NCBI GenBank assembly: GCA_964576715.1
Contig: CAZNWE010000034.1
Span: 1-41,565 of the forward strand
Length of the DNA: 41,565 nucleotides
Origin: SLRI01 sp964576715
GTDB lineage: Bacteria > Pseudomonadota > Alphaproteobacteria > Geminicoccales > Geminicoccaceae
Reading direction: 5' to 3'
In this document: piece by piece, positions 1-7,624 of the stretch
Layout of the letters: every line of letters starts with the position of its first letter
Numbering within the stretch: position 1 is the stretch's first letter
The notes under the pieces: generated by a model
Database searches by the model: none
Told to the model about the DNA's origin: nothing
Seen by the model: only the letters and a program-made list of their open reading frames with translations
Translations under genes and position numbers: made by a program

Positions 1-339
1 CTGGCCGCCAACCAGCTGATCCAGAAGAAGCTCGCCGACATGCAGACCGAGATCGCGCTCGGCCTGCAGGCAGCGCTCCGGGTCGGCCGCCTGTTCGACG
101 ACGGCATGGTGACGCCCGAGATGATCTCGCTGATCAAGCGCAACAATTGCGGCAAGGCGCTCGACATCGCCCGCCTCGCCCGGGACATGCATGGCGGCAA
201 CGGCATCGCCGACGAGTACCACGTCATCCGCCACGTCATGAACCTCGAGGCGGTCAACACCTACGAGGGTACCCACGACATCCACGCGCTGATCCTCGGC
301 CGCGCCCAGACCGGGCTGCAGGCCTTCACCGGCCAATAG
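1..339 (+). CDS. gcdH: Glutaryl-CoA dehydrogenase, C-terminal fragment
   Basis: The frame is open from base 1 and ends at TAG 337-339, so the 5' part lies outside the window. The 112 visible residues are the C-terminal helical domain of an acyl-CoA dehydrogenase. They include the family motif MHGGNGI, followed by YHVIRHVMNLEAVNTYEGTH and a C-terminal Ile-Leu-Gly-Arg segment. This combination is typical of glutaryl-CoA dehydrogenases, FAD enzymes that oxidise and decarboxylate glutaryl-CoA to crotonyl-CoA in lysine and tryptophan breakdown. Crotonyl-CoA is also the substrate of the crotonyl-CoA carboxylase/reductase encoded near 19.3 kb, so the two could be metabolically linked; that is inference. 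Substrate specificity cannot be proved from the fragment. Confidence 0.85.
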   Translation: MAANQLIQKKLADMQTEIALGLQAALRVGRLFDDGMVTPEMISLIKRNNCGKALDIARLARDMHGGNGIADEYHVIRHVMNLEAVNTYEGTHDIHALILGRAQTGLQAFTGQ

Positions 340-353
340 GCTGCCTCGGCAGC
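340..353 (+). terminator. Short hairpin just after gcdH
   Basis: The bases GCTGC (340-344) and GCAGC (349-353) form a perfect 5-bp stem with a CTCG tetraloop, starting at the first base after the gcdH stop codon. No T-run follows, so it is not a classical intrinsic terminator. It may be a 3'-end stabilising hairpin or chance in GC-rich DNA. Confidence 0.25.
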
Positions 354-721
354 ACTCGTGGAACGCGCCACCGGCGAGCTGCCGCCTTGCCCGATCGGAC
401 GACCGACGCGGCCCGCGCGCGCCATGGACAGCCATCTTGACTGCAGGCGAAGCGGCGTCGGCCGTCTCGTGCTCCGGCAGGGCCGGGCGGCTGGCCGCGC
501 CCGCGCCCAAGGCTTCCGCCGTGCCGGGCAGCCGGGCGTCCGACCAGGCCCGCCGGTCATTGCCGCGGCATCCCCCGGGGACGTCGCACTCTGCGGCAGG
601 CGGCCAGAGCCAGCGCGCCCGCCCGAGCCGCGGCAGCCGGCACGGCGATCCGGCCGCATTGGCTCTCCCGACCGCGGTACTTTCGGCCTAGGTTGTCGAC
701 CACCGACTGCCGGAGATCCTG
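354..721. other. Intergenic region between gcdH and the molybdopterin oxidoreductase
   Basis: About 370 bases lie between the gcdH stop and the next start. Frames stay open here only because stop codons are rare at this GC content. None gives a recognisable protein. A good ribosome binding site (GGAGAT) sits just before 722. I see no clear promoter or repeat. Confidence 0.5.
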
Positions 722-2776
722 ATGTCGAGCACGCTGCATCACACCGTCTGCCCGCACGACTGCCCCTCGGTCTGCGCGCTCGAGGTCGAGAAGACGGCCG
801 CGGGCCGCCTCGGCAAGGTCAAGGGCTCAGATCGCAACGCCTACACGGCGGGGGTGATCTGTGCCAAGGTCAGCCGCTATGCCGAGCGCTACCACCACCA
901 GGACCGACTGGCCTTCCCGATGCGCCGCACCGGGCCGCGCGGGTCCGGCCAGTTCGCACGGATCGGCTGGGACGAAGCGCTCGACAGCATCGCCGTCAAC
1001 CTCGCCCGCCGCGAGCAGGCGCACGGGCCCGAGACCATCTGGCCGTACTGGTACGCGGGAACGATGGGCTTCGTGCAGCGCGACGGCATCCAGCGCCTGA
1101 CCCACACCAAGCGCTGGTCCCGCTTCAAGTCGACGATCTGCGTCATGCTCTCCGACATCGGCTGGCGGGCCGGCTACGGCCAGCGCTGGGGCGTGCCGGC
1201 CGAGACGGCGGGCGCGCACAGCGACCTGATCGTCGTCTGGGGCACCAACCCCGTCGCCACCCACGTCAACCTGATGAGCCATGTCGCCCGGGCCAGAAAG
1301 CGTGGTGCTGGGCTGGTCGTCATCGACCCCTACCGGAGCGGCACGGCCCAGCAGGCCGACCTGCATCTCGCCGTCCGCCCCGGCACCGACGGGGCCTTGG
1401 CCTGCGCCGTCATGCACATTCTCTTCCGCGACGGCTGGGCCGACCGCGCCTACCTCGCCGCCCATAGCGACGCCCCGAGCGAACTCGAACAGCACCTCGA
1501 GGCCCGCGGCCCCGACTGGGCGGCCGCGATCACCGGCCTCGCGGTCGACCAGATCGAAAGCTTCGCCAAACGCTACGGCGAAGCCGTTGCGCCGTGGGTT
1601 CGCTTCGGCTTCGGCTTCACCCGCTCCCGCAACGGTGCCGCGGTGATGCACGCCGCCTCCTGCCTGCCGATCGTCAAGGGCGCCTGGCAGCAGCCGGGGG
1701 GCGGCGGCCTCTACAACATGGGCGACCTCTACCACTGGGACAAATCGCTGATCGACGGCACCGACGTCATGGACCCGGCGACCCGCCTGCTCGACCAGTC
1801 GCGCATCGGCCCGATCCTCCTGGACGACGCCCGTGACCTGCAGGGCGGTCCGCGGGTGACCGCCCTGTTCATCCAGAACACCAACCCGATGTGCATCGCG
1901 CCCGAGCTCAACCTGGTCCACCAAGGCTTTGCCCGGGAGGATCTGTTCGTCGTCGTCCAGGAGCAGTTCATGACCGAGACGGCGCGGCAGGCCGACATCC
2001 TGCTGCCGGCGACGATGTTTCTCGAGCATGACGACATCTACCAGGCATCCGGCCACTCGCGCTTTCAGATCGGCCGGCGGATCTTCGAGCCCTATGCCGA
2101 CGTGCGCAGCAACCACCACGTCGTCTGCGCGCTGGCCGAACGTCTCGGCGCCGAGCACCCGGGCTTCCACTTGAGCGAATGGCAGCTGATCGAGGACCTC
2201 CTCGCCCGCTCCGGCTGGCCCGATGCCGAGACCGTGCACGCGGCTGGCGGCTGGGAGGCGCTGCCCGACGACGCCACGGCACATTTCCAGAACGGCTTTC
2301 CGACCGCGACCGGCAAGTTCCGCTTCAAGCCGGACTGGGCGAGCTTCGGTCCGGACCACCGGCGGATGCCCGAGCTTCCCGACCACCTCGCCATTACCGA
2401 CGAGATCACCGCCGAGCACCCGTTCCGGCTGGTCGCCGCACCCGCCCGGCAATTCCTCAACACCACCTTCACCGAGCTCGACTCGTCGCGCCGGCGCGAG
2501 CAGCGCCCGACGGCACTGATCCATCCCGCCGTCCTGGCCCGGCTCGGCATCCGCGAGGGCGACGCGATCGAGCTCGGCAATGCCCGCGGCCGGGTTCGCC
2601 TGCAGGCGCGGCCGGCCCCGGACCAGCACCCGGACACCATCGTCGTCGAAAGCATCTGGCCGAACGACGCTTGGCCCGACGGCGTCGGCCTCAACCAGCT
2701 GCTCTCGGCCGAGCCGGCCCCGCCCAATGGCGGTGCGGCGATCCACGACACGGCGGTGTGGCTGGCGAAGGCGTGA
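722..2776 (+). CDS. Molybdopterin-dependent oxidoreductase (DMSO reductase superfamily)
   Basis: This 684-residue protein has an N-terminal [4Fe-4S] motif with cysteines at about 10, 14, 18 and 47 (CPHDCPSVC, then GVICAK). The Mo-bis-MGD binding body follows, with blocks such as LIVVWGTNPVATH and LFIQNTNPM. The C-terminal molydopterin-dinucleotide-binding domain lies at about 560-684. It resembles the cytoplasmic formate-dehydrogenase-like or 'anaerobic dehydrogenase' group. No twin-arginine signal is visible, so a cytoplasmic location is likely. The start is ATG 722, preceded by GGAGAT. No electron-transfer subunit or cofactor-maturation gene is adjacent, so substrate and redox partner are unknown. 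Confidence 0.85.
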   Translation: MSSTLHHTVCPHDCPSVCALEVEKTAAGRLGKVKGSDRNAYTAGVICAKVSRYAERYHHQDRLAFPMRRTGPRGSGQFARIGWDEALDSIAVNLARREQAHGPETIWPYWYAGTMGFVQRDGIQRLTHTKRWSRFKSTICVMLSDIGWRAGYGQRWGVPAETAGAHSDLIVVWGTNPVATHVNLMSHVARARKRGAGLVVIDPYRSGTAQQADLHLAVRPGTDGALACAVMHILFRDGWADRAYLAAHSDAPSELEQHLEARGPDWAAAITGLAVDQIESFAKRYGEAVAPWVRFGFGFTRSRNGAAVMHAASCLPIVKGAWQQPGGGGLYNMGDLYHWDKSLIDGTDVMDPATRLLDQSRIGPILLDDARDLQGGPRVTALFIQNTNPMCIAPELNLVHQGFAREDLFVVVQEQFMTETARQADILLPATMFLEHDDIYQASGHSRFQIGRRIFEPYADVRSNHHVVCALAERLGAEHPGFHLSEWQLIEDLLARSGWPDAETVHAAGGWEALPDDATAHFQNGFPTATGKFRFKPDWASFGPDHRRMPELPDHLAITDEITAEHPFRLVAAPARQFLNTTFTELDSSRRREQRPTALIHPAVLARLGIREGDAIELGNARGRVRLQARPAPDQHPDTIVVESIWPNDAWPDGVGLNQLLSAEPAPPNGGAAIHDTAVWLAKA

Positions 2777-2815
2777 CAGCGAAGCGGCGAGCCGGGCCAC
2801 GGCCGGGCGGCGCGC

Positions 2816-3613
2816 TCAGCGGAACCAGACCAGGAGGAACCCGCCGAGCACCAGACGGTAGACGACGAACGGCGTGAAGCTCGCCTTTTTGAGCCAGGCC
2901 ATCATCCCCCAGATGGCGAGCAGAGCGGCGATGCAGGCGAGGACGGCAGCATAGAGCGCATCGGTCTGCAATGCCGTATCGCCGCTCGCATAGAGCTCCC
3001 AGCCGCCGAGCAGACCTGCCGCCATGGTCGTCGGGATCGAGAGCAGCAGCGAGAAGCGGGCCGCCTCGGTGCGGCTGAAGGCGAGAAACAGGCCGGCGGT
3101 CATGGTGATGCCGGAGCGGCTGACGCCCGGCACCAGGGCCAGCGCCTGCAGGAGGCCGATCAAGAGCGCGTCCCGGTAGGTCATGCCGGCCAGGGCCCGC
3201 TCCGCGGTCGCCCCCTTGCGATCGGCGAGCCAGAGCAGCACGCCGAAGCCGATCGTGGTCAGGGCGATCAGGGTCGGGCTGCGAAAGCCGGTGGCGATCT
3301 GGTTCTTGAGCAGCAAGCCGAGGATGACCACCGGTACTGTGGCCAGTGCCAGCTGCAGAAGCAGCCTGGTGTCGCCGTCGGGGCGGCCGCTGACGAGGTT
3401 GAGACCGCCCCTGATCATCCGCCAGACCTCGGCGTGGAAATAGCCCATCACGGCGACCAGCGTGCCGATATGCATGGCGACGTCGATGGCCAGGCCCTGG
3501 TCCTCCCAGGAAGTGAGCTGCGGCACCAGGATGAGGTGGGCCGACGAGCTGATGGGCAGGAACTCGGTCACCCCCTGTACCACGGCAAGGACGATCAGAT
3601 TGAGCCAGTCCAT
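2816..3613 (-). CDS. uppP: Undecaprenyl-diphosphate phosphatase (BacA/UppP family)
   Basis: The enzyme dephosphorylates undecaprenyl diphosphate to recycle the lipid carrier for peptidoglycan and other surface polymers. This 265-residue membrane protein starts MDWLNLIVLAVVQGVTEFLP. It carries the two family hallmarks, the (E/Q)GxTEFLPISSSAH block near the N-terminus and PGVSRSGIT in the middle. Both form the catalytic region. About seven to eight hydrophobic segments fit the family. The ATG at 3613 has GAGGGG seven bases upstream. The first bases of the gene and its upstream region are repeated on the far side of the 100-N gap (3743-3797), which I read as an assembly overlap rather than a second gene copy. 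Confidence 0.95.
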   Translation of the reverse strand: MDWLNLIVLAVVQGVTEFLPISSSAHLILVPQLTSWEDQGLAIDVAMHIGTLVAVMGYFHAEVWRMIRGGLNLVSGRPDGDTRLLLQLALATVPVVILGLLLKNQIATGFRSPTLIALTTIGFGVLLWLADRKGATAERALAGMTYRDALLIGLLQALALVPGVSRSGITMTAGLFLAFSRTEAARFSLLLSIPTTMAAGLLGGWELYASGDTALQTDALYAAVLACIAALLAIWGMMAWLKKASFTPFVVYRLVLGGFLLVWFR

Positions 3614-3642
3614 TGAAATCCCCTCGTCCCATCGCCGCCGCC
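3588..3642. repeat. 55-bp direct repeat flanking the gap, left copy
   Basis: These 55 bases, covering the uppP start and its upstream region, are identical to 3743-3797 on the other side of the run of N. An exact 55-bp overlap at two contig ends fits a de Bruijn assembler using a 55-mer. It is most likely one genomic copy represented twice. Confidence 0.9.
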
Positions 3643-3742
3643 NNNNNNNNNNNNNNNNNNNNNNNNNNNNNNNNNNNNNNNNNNNNNNNNNNNNNNNNNN
3701 NNNNNNNNNNNNNNNNNNNNNNNNNNNNNNNNNNNNNNNNNN
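3643..3742. other. Assembly gap (100 N)
   Basis: Exactly 100 undetermined bases, the conventional placeholder for a scaffold gap of unknown size. Because the flanks are identical, the real distance is probably zero. Removing 3643-3797 would join uppP to its natural upstream region without losing sequence. Confidence 0.97.
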
Positions 3743-3797
3743 AGGACGATCAGATTGAGCCAGTCCATTGAAATCCCCTCGTCCCATCGCCGCCGCC
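3743..3797. repeat. 55-bp direct repeat flanking the gap, right copy
   Basis: Identical to 3588-3642. It runs directly into a 13-bp tandem repeat, which probably caused the assembly break. Confidence 0.9.
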
Positions 3798-3836
3798 GGT
3801 TGCCGCCGCCAATTGCCGCCGCCGGTTGCCGCCAAT
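3789..3836. repeat. 13-bp tandem repeat upstream of uppP
   Basis: Units of GCCGCCGCC followed by GGTT or AATT occur at 3789-3801, 3802-3814 and 3815-3827, with a partial fourth copy. The spacer alternates GGTT, AATT, GGTT. It lies in the upstream region of uppP and at the assembly break. No coding function is apparent. Confidence 0.8.
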
Positions 3837-4076
3837 GGGCGCTGGTCGCGAGTGGCCGGCCGGGCGCTCTCGGCGCTTGCGGGCCGCAGCGCGGTTTGCC
3901 ATACCCCTAGCCGTGGTCCCGCCGCAACCCGGCCGCGCCGGCGGTGGGCATGAGGTTAACCGACAAGCGTTGAGGTTCCCTTAACAATGGACGCTGCCGC
4001 AGGCAGTCGCCCGCGACCCATCGAGCGGTGGGCCATCGTTGACGGCCTGACGACCGATGGGTCGGCAACCGAAACC
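3837..4076. other. Divergent intergenic region uppP / mgtE
   Basis: After the tandem repeat, roughly 240 bases carry no recognisable gene. A somewhat AT-richer patch near 3953-3990 (GTTAAC and TTAACA sequences) may hold promoter elements, but no confident -35/-10 pair could be assigned. A small dyad, CGACC (4051-4055) with GGTCG (4060-4064), precedes the stronger structure at 4077-4115. Confidence 0.4.
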
Positions 4077-4115
4077 GAGCCCGCGAGCCGTTCGCTCGGG
4101 ACGTCTGTCGGGCTC
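4077..4115 (+). promoter_or_regulatory. Stem-structured mgtE leader (candidate cis-regulatory RNA)
   Basis: GAGCCCG (4077-4083) pairs perfectly with CGGGCTC (4109-4115). Directly inside it, CGAGC (4084-4088) pairs with GCTCG (4094-4098) around a five-base loop, so the two helices can stack. The element lies about 90 bases before the mgtE start. Magnesium transporter genes are often controlled by leader RNAs in other bacteria, but I do not recognise this as a known riboswitch class. Confidence 0.35.
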
Positions 4116-4205
4116 TGCGCGCAGCTTTCGGCGTCGGCCGGGAGGTTGGCGGCCTAGGTGGTCGGCCATCCCTTCCGGCGGTGCCTTGCCGGGAGGAGAT
4201 GGACG

Positions 4206-5516
4206 ATGGTCGACGAGACCCTCGAGAACGAGGCCGCTGCGGCCTTCGACGCCAACCAGCATCCGGCCGATCTCGCCGAGCTTCTGCGGGAGATGGAGCT
4301 CGACGCGGCGCGTGCGGCGCTAATGTCGTTGCCCTTGGCACTGGCCGCCGACACCTTCGGCTATCTCGATGCCGAGACCCAGGTCGGCCTCGCCAAGCGG
4401 CTGAACCGCAGCGAACTCGCCGCCATCGTCACCGAGATGGACGGCGACGATCGCGCCGATCTGTTCAACCGCCTGACACCGAAGCAGCAGAACGCGCTGC
4501 TGCCCGGCCTCGCCCAGGCCGAGCGCGAGGACATTCGCCGGCTGGCAGCGCACGAGGAGGGGACGGCCGGGGCGATCATGACCTCGGACTACGCGACACT
4601 GACCGCCGATCTCACGGTGCGCGACGCCTTGGCCAAGCTGCGCCGCGAAGCCCCGGACAAGGAGACCATCTACCGCGCCTACGTGATCGACGCGGCGCGC
4701 AAGCTGATCGGCTCGCTCCGCCTGCAGACCTTGATCCTGGCGAGCCCGAAGCAGGTGGTCGGCGACATCATGGAGCGCGAGACGCGTGCCGTGCGGGTCG
4801 ACGACGACCAGGAGGACGTCGCCCGCAGCATCGCCAAGTACGACATCATCGCTTTGCCGGTGGTCGATGCCGAGGGGCAGCTGGTCGGCATCGTCACCCA
4901 TGACGATGCCATGGACGTGCTGCAGGCCGAGGCGACCGAGGACTTCCAGAAGGTCGGCTCGGTCGGCTCGATGGCCGACAGCATCGCCTCGGCCAGCATC
5001 GCCCGGCTGTACCGGAGCCGGATCTACTGGCTGGTCCTCCTGGTCTTCGGCAATCTGTTGTCCGGCGCCGGCCTCGCCTTTTTCGAGGACACCATCGCGG
5101 CCTATGTCGTGCTCGTGTTCTTTCTGCCGGTGCTGATCGGCAGCGGCGGCAATGCCGGCTCGCAGAGCTCGACGCTGATGGTCAGGGCGCTCGCCACGGG
5201 CGACGTGCAGATGAAGGACTGGGGGCGGATGCTGGTCCGCGAACTGTCCGTGGCGACCCTGCTCGGGGTCACCATGGCGGTCGCGATCTCGGCCATCGCC
5301 GGCTTTCGAGGCGGTCTCGAGGTGGCACTCGTGGTCGCCGGCTCGATGCTGCTGATCGTCCTCGCCGGCAGCCTGATCGGCATGTCGATGCCATTCCTGC
5401 TCAACCGCCTCCGCTTCGATCCGGCGACCGCCTCGGCACCGCTGATCGCCTCGATCGCCGACATCCTGGGCGTGGTCATCTATTTCTCGATCGCCACGGC
5501 CGTGCTGATCGGCTGA
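4206..5516 (+). CDS. mgtE: MgtE-family magnesium transporter
   Basis: This 436-residue inner-membrane Mg2+ channel/transporter has the standard three-part layout. The N-terminal superhelical MgtE_N domain spans about 1-125. Two CBS domains follow at about 130-255. The C-terminal membrane domain runs from about 275 to 436. The membrane domain contains the family pore signature GGNAGSQ at about 314. It also has the conserved aspartate in SIADILGVVIYF near 418, matching the pore Mg2+ ligand of characterised MgtE proteins. The frame is open upstream to 4158, but ATG 4206 has GGGAGGAG just before it and gives the family's normal N-terminus. The CBS and N domains act as the Mg2+ sensor in known homologues. 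Confidence 0.95.
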   Translation: MVDETLENEAAAAFDANQHPADLAELLREMELDAARAALMSLPLALAADTFGYLDAETQVGLAKRLNRSELAAIVTEMDGDDRADLFNRLTPKQQNALLPGLAQAEREDIRRLAAHEEGTAGAIMTSDYATLTADLTVRDALAKLRREAPDKETIYRAYVIDAARKLIGSLRLQTLILASPKQVVGDIMERETRAVRVDDDQEDVARSIAKYDIIALPVVDAEGQLVGIVTHDDAMDVLQAEATEDFQKVGSVGSMADSIASASIARLYRSRIYWLVLLVFGNLLSGAGLAFFEDTIAAYVVLVFFLPVLIGSGGNAGSQSSTLMVRALATGDVQMKDWGRMLVRELSVATLLGVTMAVAISAIAGFRGGLEVALVVAGSMLLIVLAGSLIGMSMPFLLNRLRFDPATASAPLIASIADILGVVIYFSIATAVLIG

Positions 5517-5521
5517 AGCCG

Positions 5522-7507
5522 TCAAACGGCCTGGCGGGGTCGGCCGCGGGCGGTGGCGCGGACCCGGATCTCGACGATGAGCTCCGGACCGGCGTCGAGC
5601 GCGGCACGGCTCGTCTCGGTACTGACCGTGACCACCGGATCCGCCGCCCCGGCCGCCCGGGCGGCGGCCACCGCGGCGTCGCTGGCATCGGCTTCGAGCG
5701 CCGCCCGGGCTGCGGCCGCGTCGTCCATCGTCACCGGGCGATCGCCCAGATAGAGGGTGAGGCGCTCCTCGCTGGTCCGGACCGCAACCCGGTCGATGTG
5801 GCGGACCACCTCGCCGACCACCGCACCGACGGCATTGCCGACCCGGTGGTGCGGCGGCAGGACGAGCTGGCTGCCGAGCCGCTCGGGCACCCCGGCGTAG
5901 AAGATCGCCGCCGGGCCGCCGATGGCGACCACCGGCCGGTCCAGGGTCAGCCGCAGGCCGAGCGGCGCGCTCGCTGGCCCACCGGCGAGGGCCGGCTCGA
6001 CCAGCGGGTCGCGCAGCAGGGTGGGGAGCGTCGTCGGGTCGCCGCCGGATGCCGCCCAGCTGGCGCTGACCAGCGCGCGGGCGCTGGCGCTCCGGGCGGC
6101 GGCGAGAACACCCCTGGCGAACGCTTCGGGCGTCGCCTCGAGCCCGGCCTTGCGCGCCTCGAGCCGGGCACCGAGATCAGCTGCGGCCCGCGACCAGCCG
6201 GCCTGCTGGCCGAGCAGGTGGGCGGCATCGCTCGGGGTGAAGCCGGCGATCGTGACCCGACCCTCGGCCATCAGCGTCCGCAGCGGCAGTGCGAGATGCT
6301 CGCGGTCGATGACGGTCTCGAGCGGTTGCGCGCCGGCCGCCAGCAGGTCCAGGAGCCGCCGCTGGCCGCGTGACGGGTTCAGGGCCGCTCCCGCCGCCCC
6401 CGAAAGCAGCGCGAAGCGGGCATCGGTCGGCCGCGGGATGCCACGCGCCAGTGCTGTCTCGAGGACCGCGAGCACCGCCGGCTGGCGGTGCGCCAGGAGG
6501 GCGAGCGGGATCGTCCGGCGCGGCCCCAGGGTCGGCGCCCCTTGCGCGTCGTGGCCGAGTTCGCTGTCGCCGCCGAGCCCGAAGGTCGAGAGCGCGATCG
6601 CCTCGACCATGGTGCGATGGCCACCGACCACCGCACCCGCGCGGGACAGGCGCGGCCGGCCGTCCTCGAGGATCGCGATATCGGTCGTCGTCCCGCCGAC
6701 ATCGCTCACCACCGCCCGGGCGAGGCCGGCGAGATGCGCCGCACCGACGACGCTGGCGGCGGGGCCCGAGAGGATGGTCTCGACCGGCCGGGCGCGGGCG
6801 ACGGCTGCCGCCATCAACGCCCCGTCGCCGCGCACCACCATCAAGGGGGCGGTGATCCGGCGCTCGGCGAGGAGCCGCTCGACCGCCTCGATCAGCCGGC
6901 TGATCGAGGGGATCAGCCGGGCGTTGAAGAGAGCGGTCAGCGCCCGGCGCGGCGCGTCGAGCCGGCTGGTCAGCTCCGAGGAGAGCGTCACCGGAGCCCC
7001 GGTGTGGGCGCTGATCCGTGCTGCGGCCGCGACCTCGTGCGCCGGGTTGCGGACCGCGAAGGCGGCGGTCACGGCATAGCCGTCGACGCTCTCGCGCATC
7101 GCCTCGACCGCGGCGTCGAGGGCGTCGAGGTCGAGCGGTGCACGCTCCTCGCCGAAGGCGTCGTGGCCGCCCGCGACGAAGGCCCGAGGTGCAGGACCGA
7201 GCGCCGCCTCGAGGCCGCCCTTGGCCAGGCTCTCGGGGCCGAGGCCGATCAGGACCAGCCCCGGCCGGCCGCCGGTGCCCTCGACCAGCGCGTTGGTCGC
7301 GAGCGTGGTCGAGAGGCCGACCAGGCCGATCCCGCCCGCGGTGCCGGCCGGTGCCGCGGCCAGCACCTCGCCGACGGCCGCGGCGATCCCGGCGAACAGG
7401 TCGTCGTGGCTGGTCAGCGCCTTGGCGGCGGCCAGGACCCGGTCGTCGGTGTCCAGCAGCACCGCGTCGGTATAGGTGCCGCCGGTGTCGATTCCCAGAC
7501 GCATCAT
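5522..7507 (-). CDS. Hydantoinase/oxoprolinase family protein (HyuA-type)
   Basis: This 661-residue protein belongs to the ASKHA-fold HyuA family of ATP-dependent hydantoinases, oxoprolinases and acetone carboxylase beta-type subunits. The N-terminus MRLGIDTGGTYTDAVLLD is the first phosphate-binding loop. A second loop is seen in VVSDVGGTTTDIAIL near 260-275. The C-terminal part after about 600 is Ala-rich and short compared with full HyuA proteins (about 680-700). Two consecutive ATGs at 7507 and 7504 could each be the start. No hyuB-type partner gene is adjacent, so the substrate cannot be predicted. It converges on mgtE with only five bases between the stops. Confidence 0.8.
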   Translation of the reverse strand: MMRLGIDTGGTYTDAVLLDTDDRVLAAAKALTSHDDLFAGIAAAVGEVLAAAPAGTAGGIGLVGLSTTLATNALVEGTGGRPGLVLIGLGPESLAKGGLEAALGPAPRAFVAGGHDAFGEERAPLDLDALDAAVEAMRESVDGYAVTAAFAVRNPAHEVAAAARISAHTGAPVTLSSELTSRLDAPRRALTALFNARLIPSISRLIEAVERLLAERRITAPLMVVRGDGALMAAAVARARPVETILSGPAASVVGAAHLAGLARAVVSDVGGTTTDIAILEDGRPRLSRAGAVVGGHRTMVEAIALSTFGLGGDSELGHDAQGAPTLGPRRTIPLALLAHRQPAVLAVLETALARGIPRPTDARFALLSGAAGAALNPSRGQRRLLDLLAAGAQPLETVIDREHLALPLRTLMAEGRVTIAGFTPSDAAHLLGQQAGWSRAAADLGARLEARKAGLEATPEAFARGVLAAARSASARALVSASWAASGGDPTTLPTLLRDPLVEPALAGGPASAPLGLRLTLDRPVVAIGGPAAIFYAGVPERLGSQLVLPPHHRVGNAVGAVVGEVVRHIDRVAVRTSEERLTLYLGDRPVTMDDAAAARAALEADASDAAVAAARAAGAADPVVTVSTETSRAALDAGPELIVEIRVRATARGRPRQAV

Positions 7508-7624
7508 GGTTGATCCGGCCCCCGCCTGCAGCTATCGAGCAATGCTGCAGGGTTCCACCGTCCGGACCGCTCCCGCCGCCGCCCTGCGTCTCGGGCCATA
7601 GCCGGATCGCGAGGCGCTGACCAC

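Noticed and set aside
827..2800. Long minus-strand open frame opposite the molybdopterin oxidoreductase (657 residues)
   Set aside because: It is antisense to a gene with clear family motifs, has no recognisable domain, and such open frames are common in GC-rich DNA.
3643..3797. Second copy of the uppP start, as a gene duplication
   Set aside because: The exact 55-bp identity next to a 100-N gap fits an assembly overlap better than a biological repeat.
4158..4205. N-terminal extension of mgtE from an upstream start
   Set aside because: ATG 4206 has a good ribosome binding site and gives the normal family length; the extra residues do not resemble MgtE.
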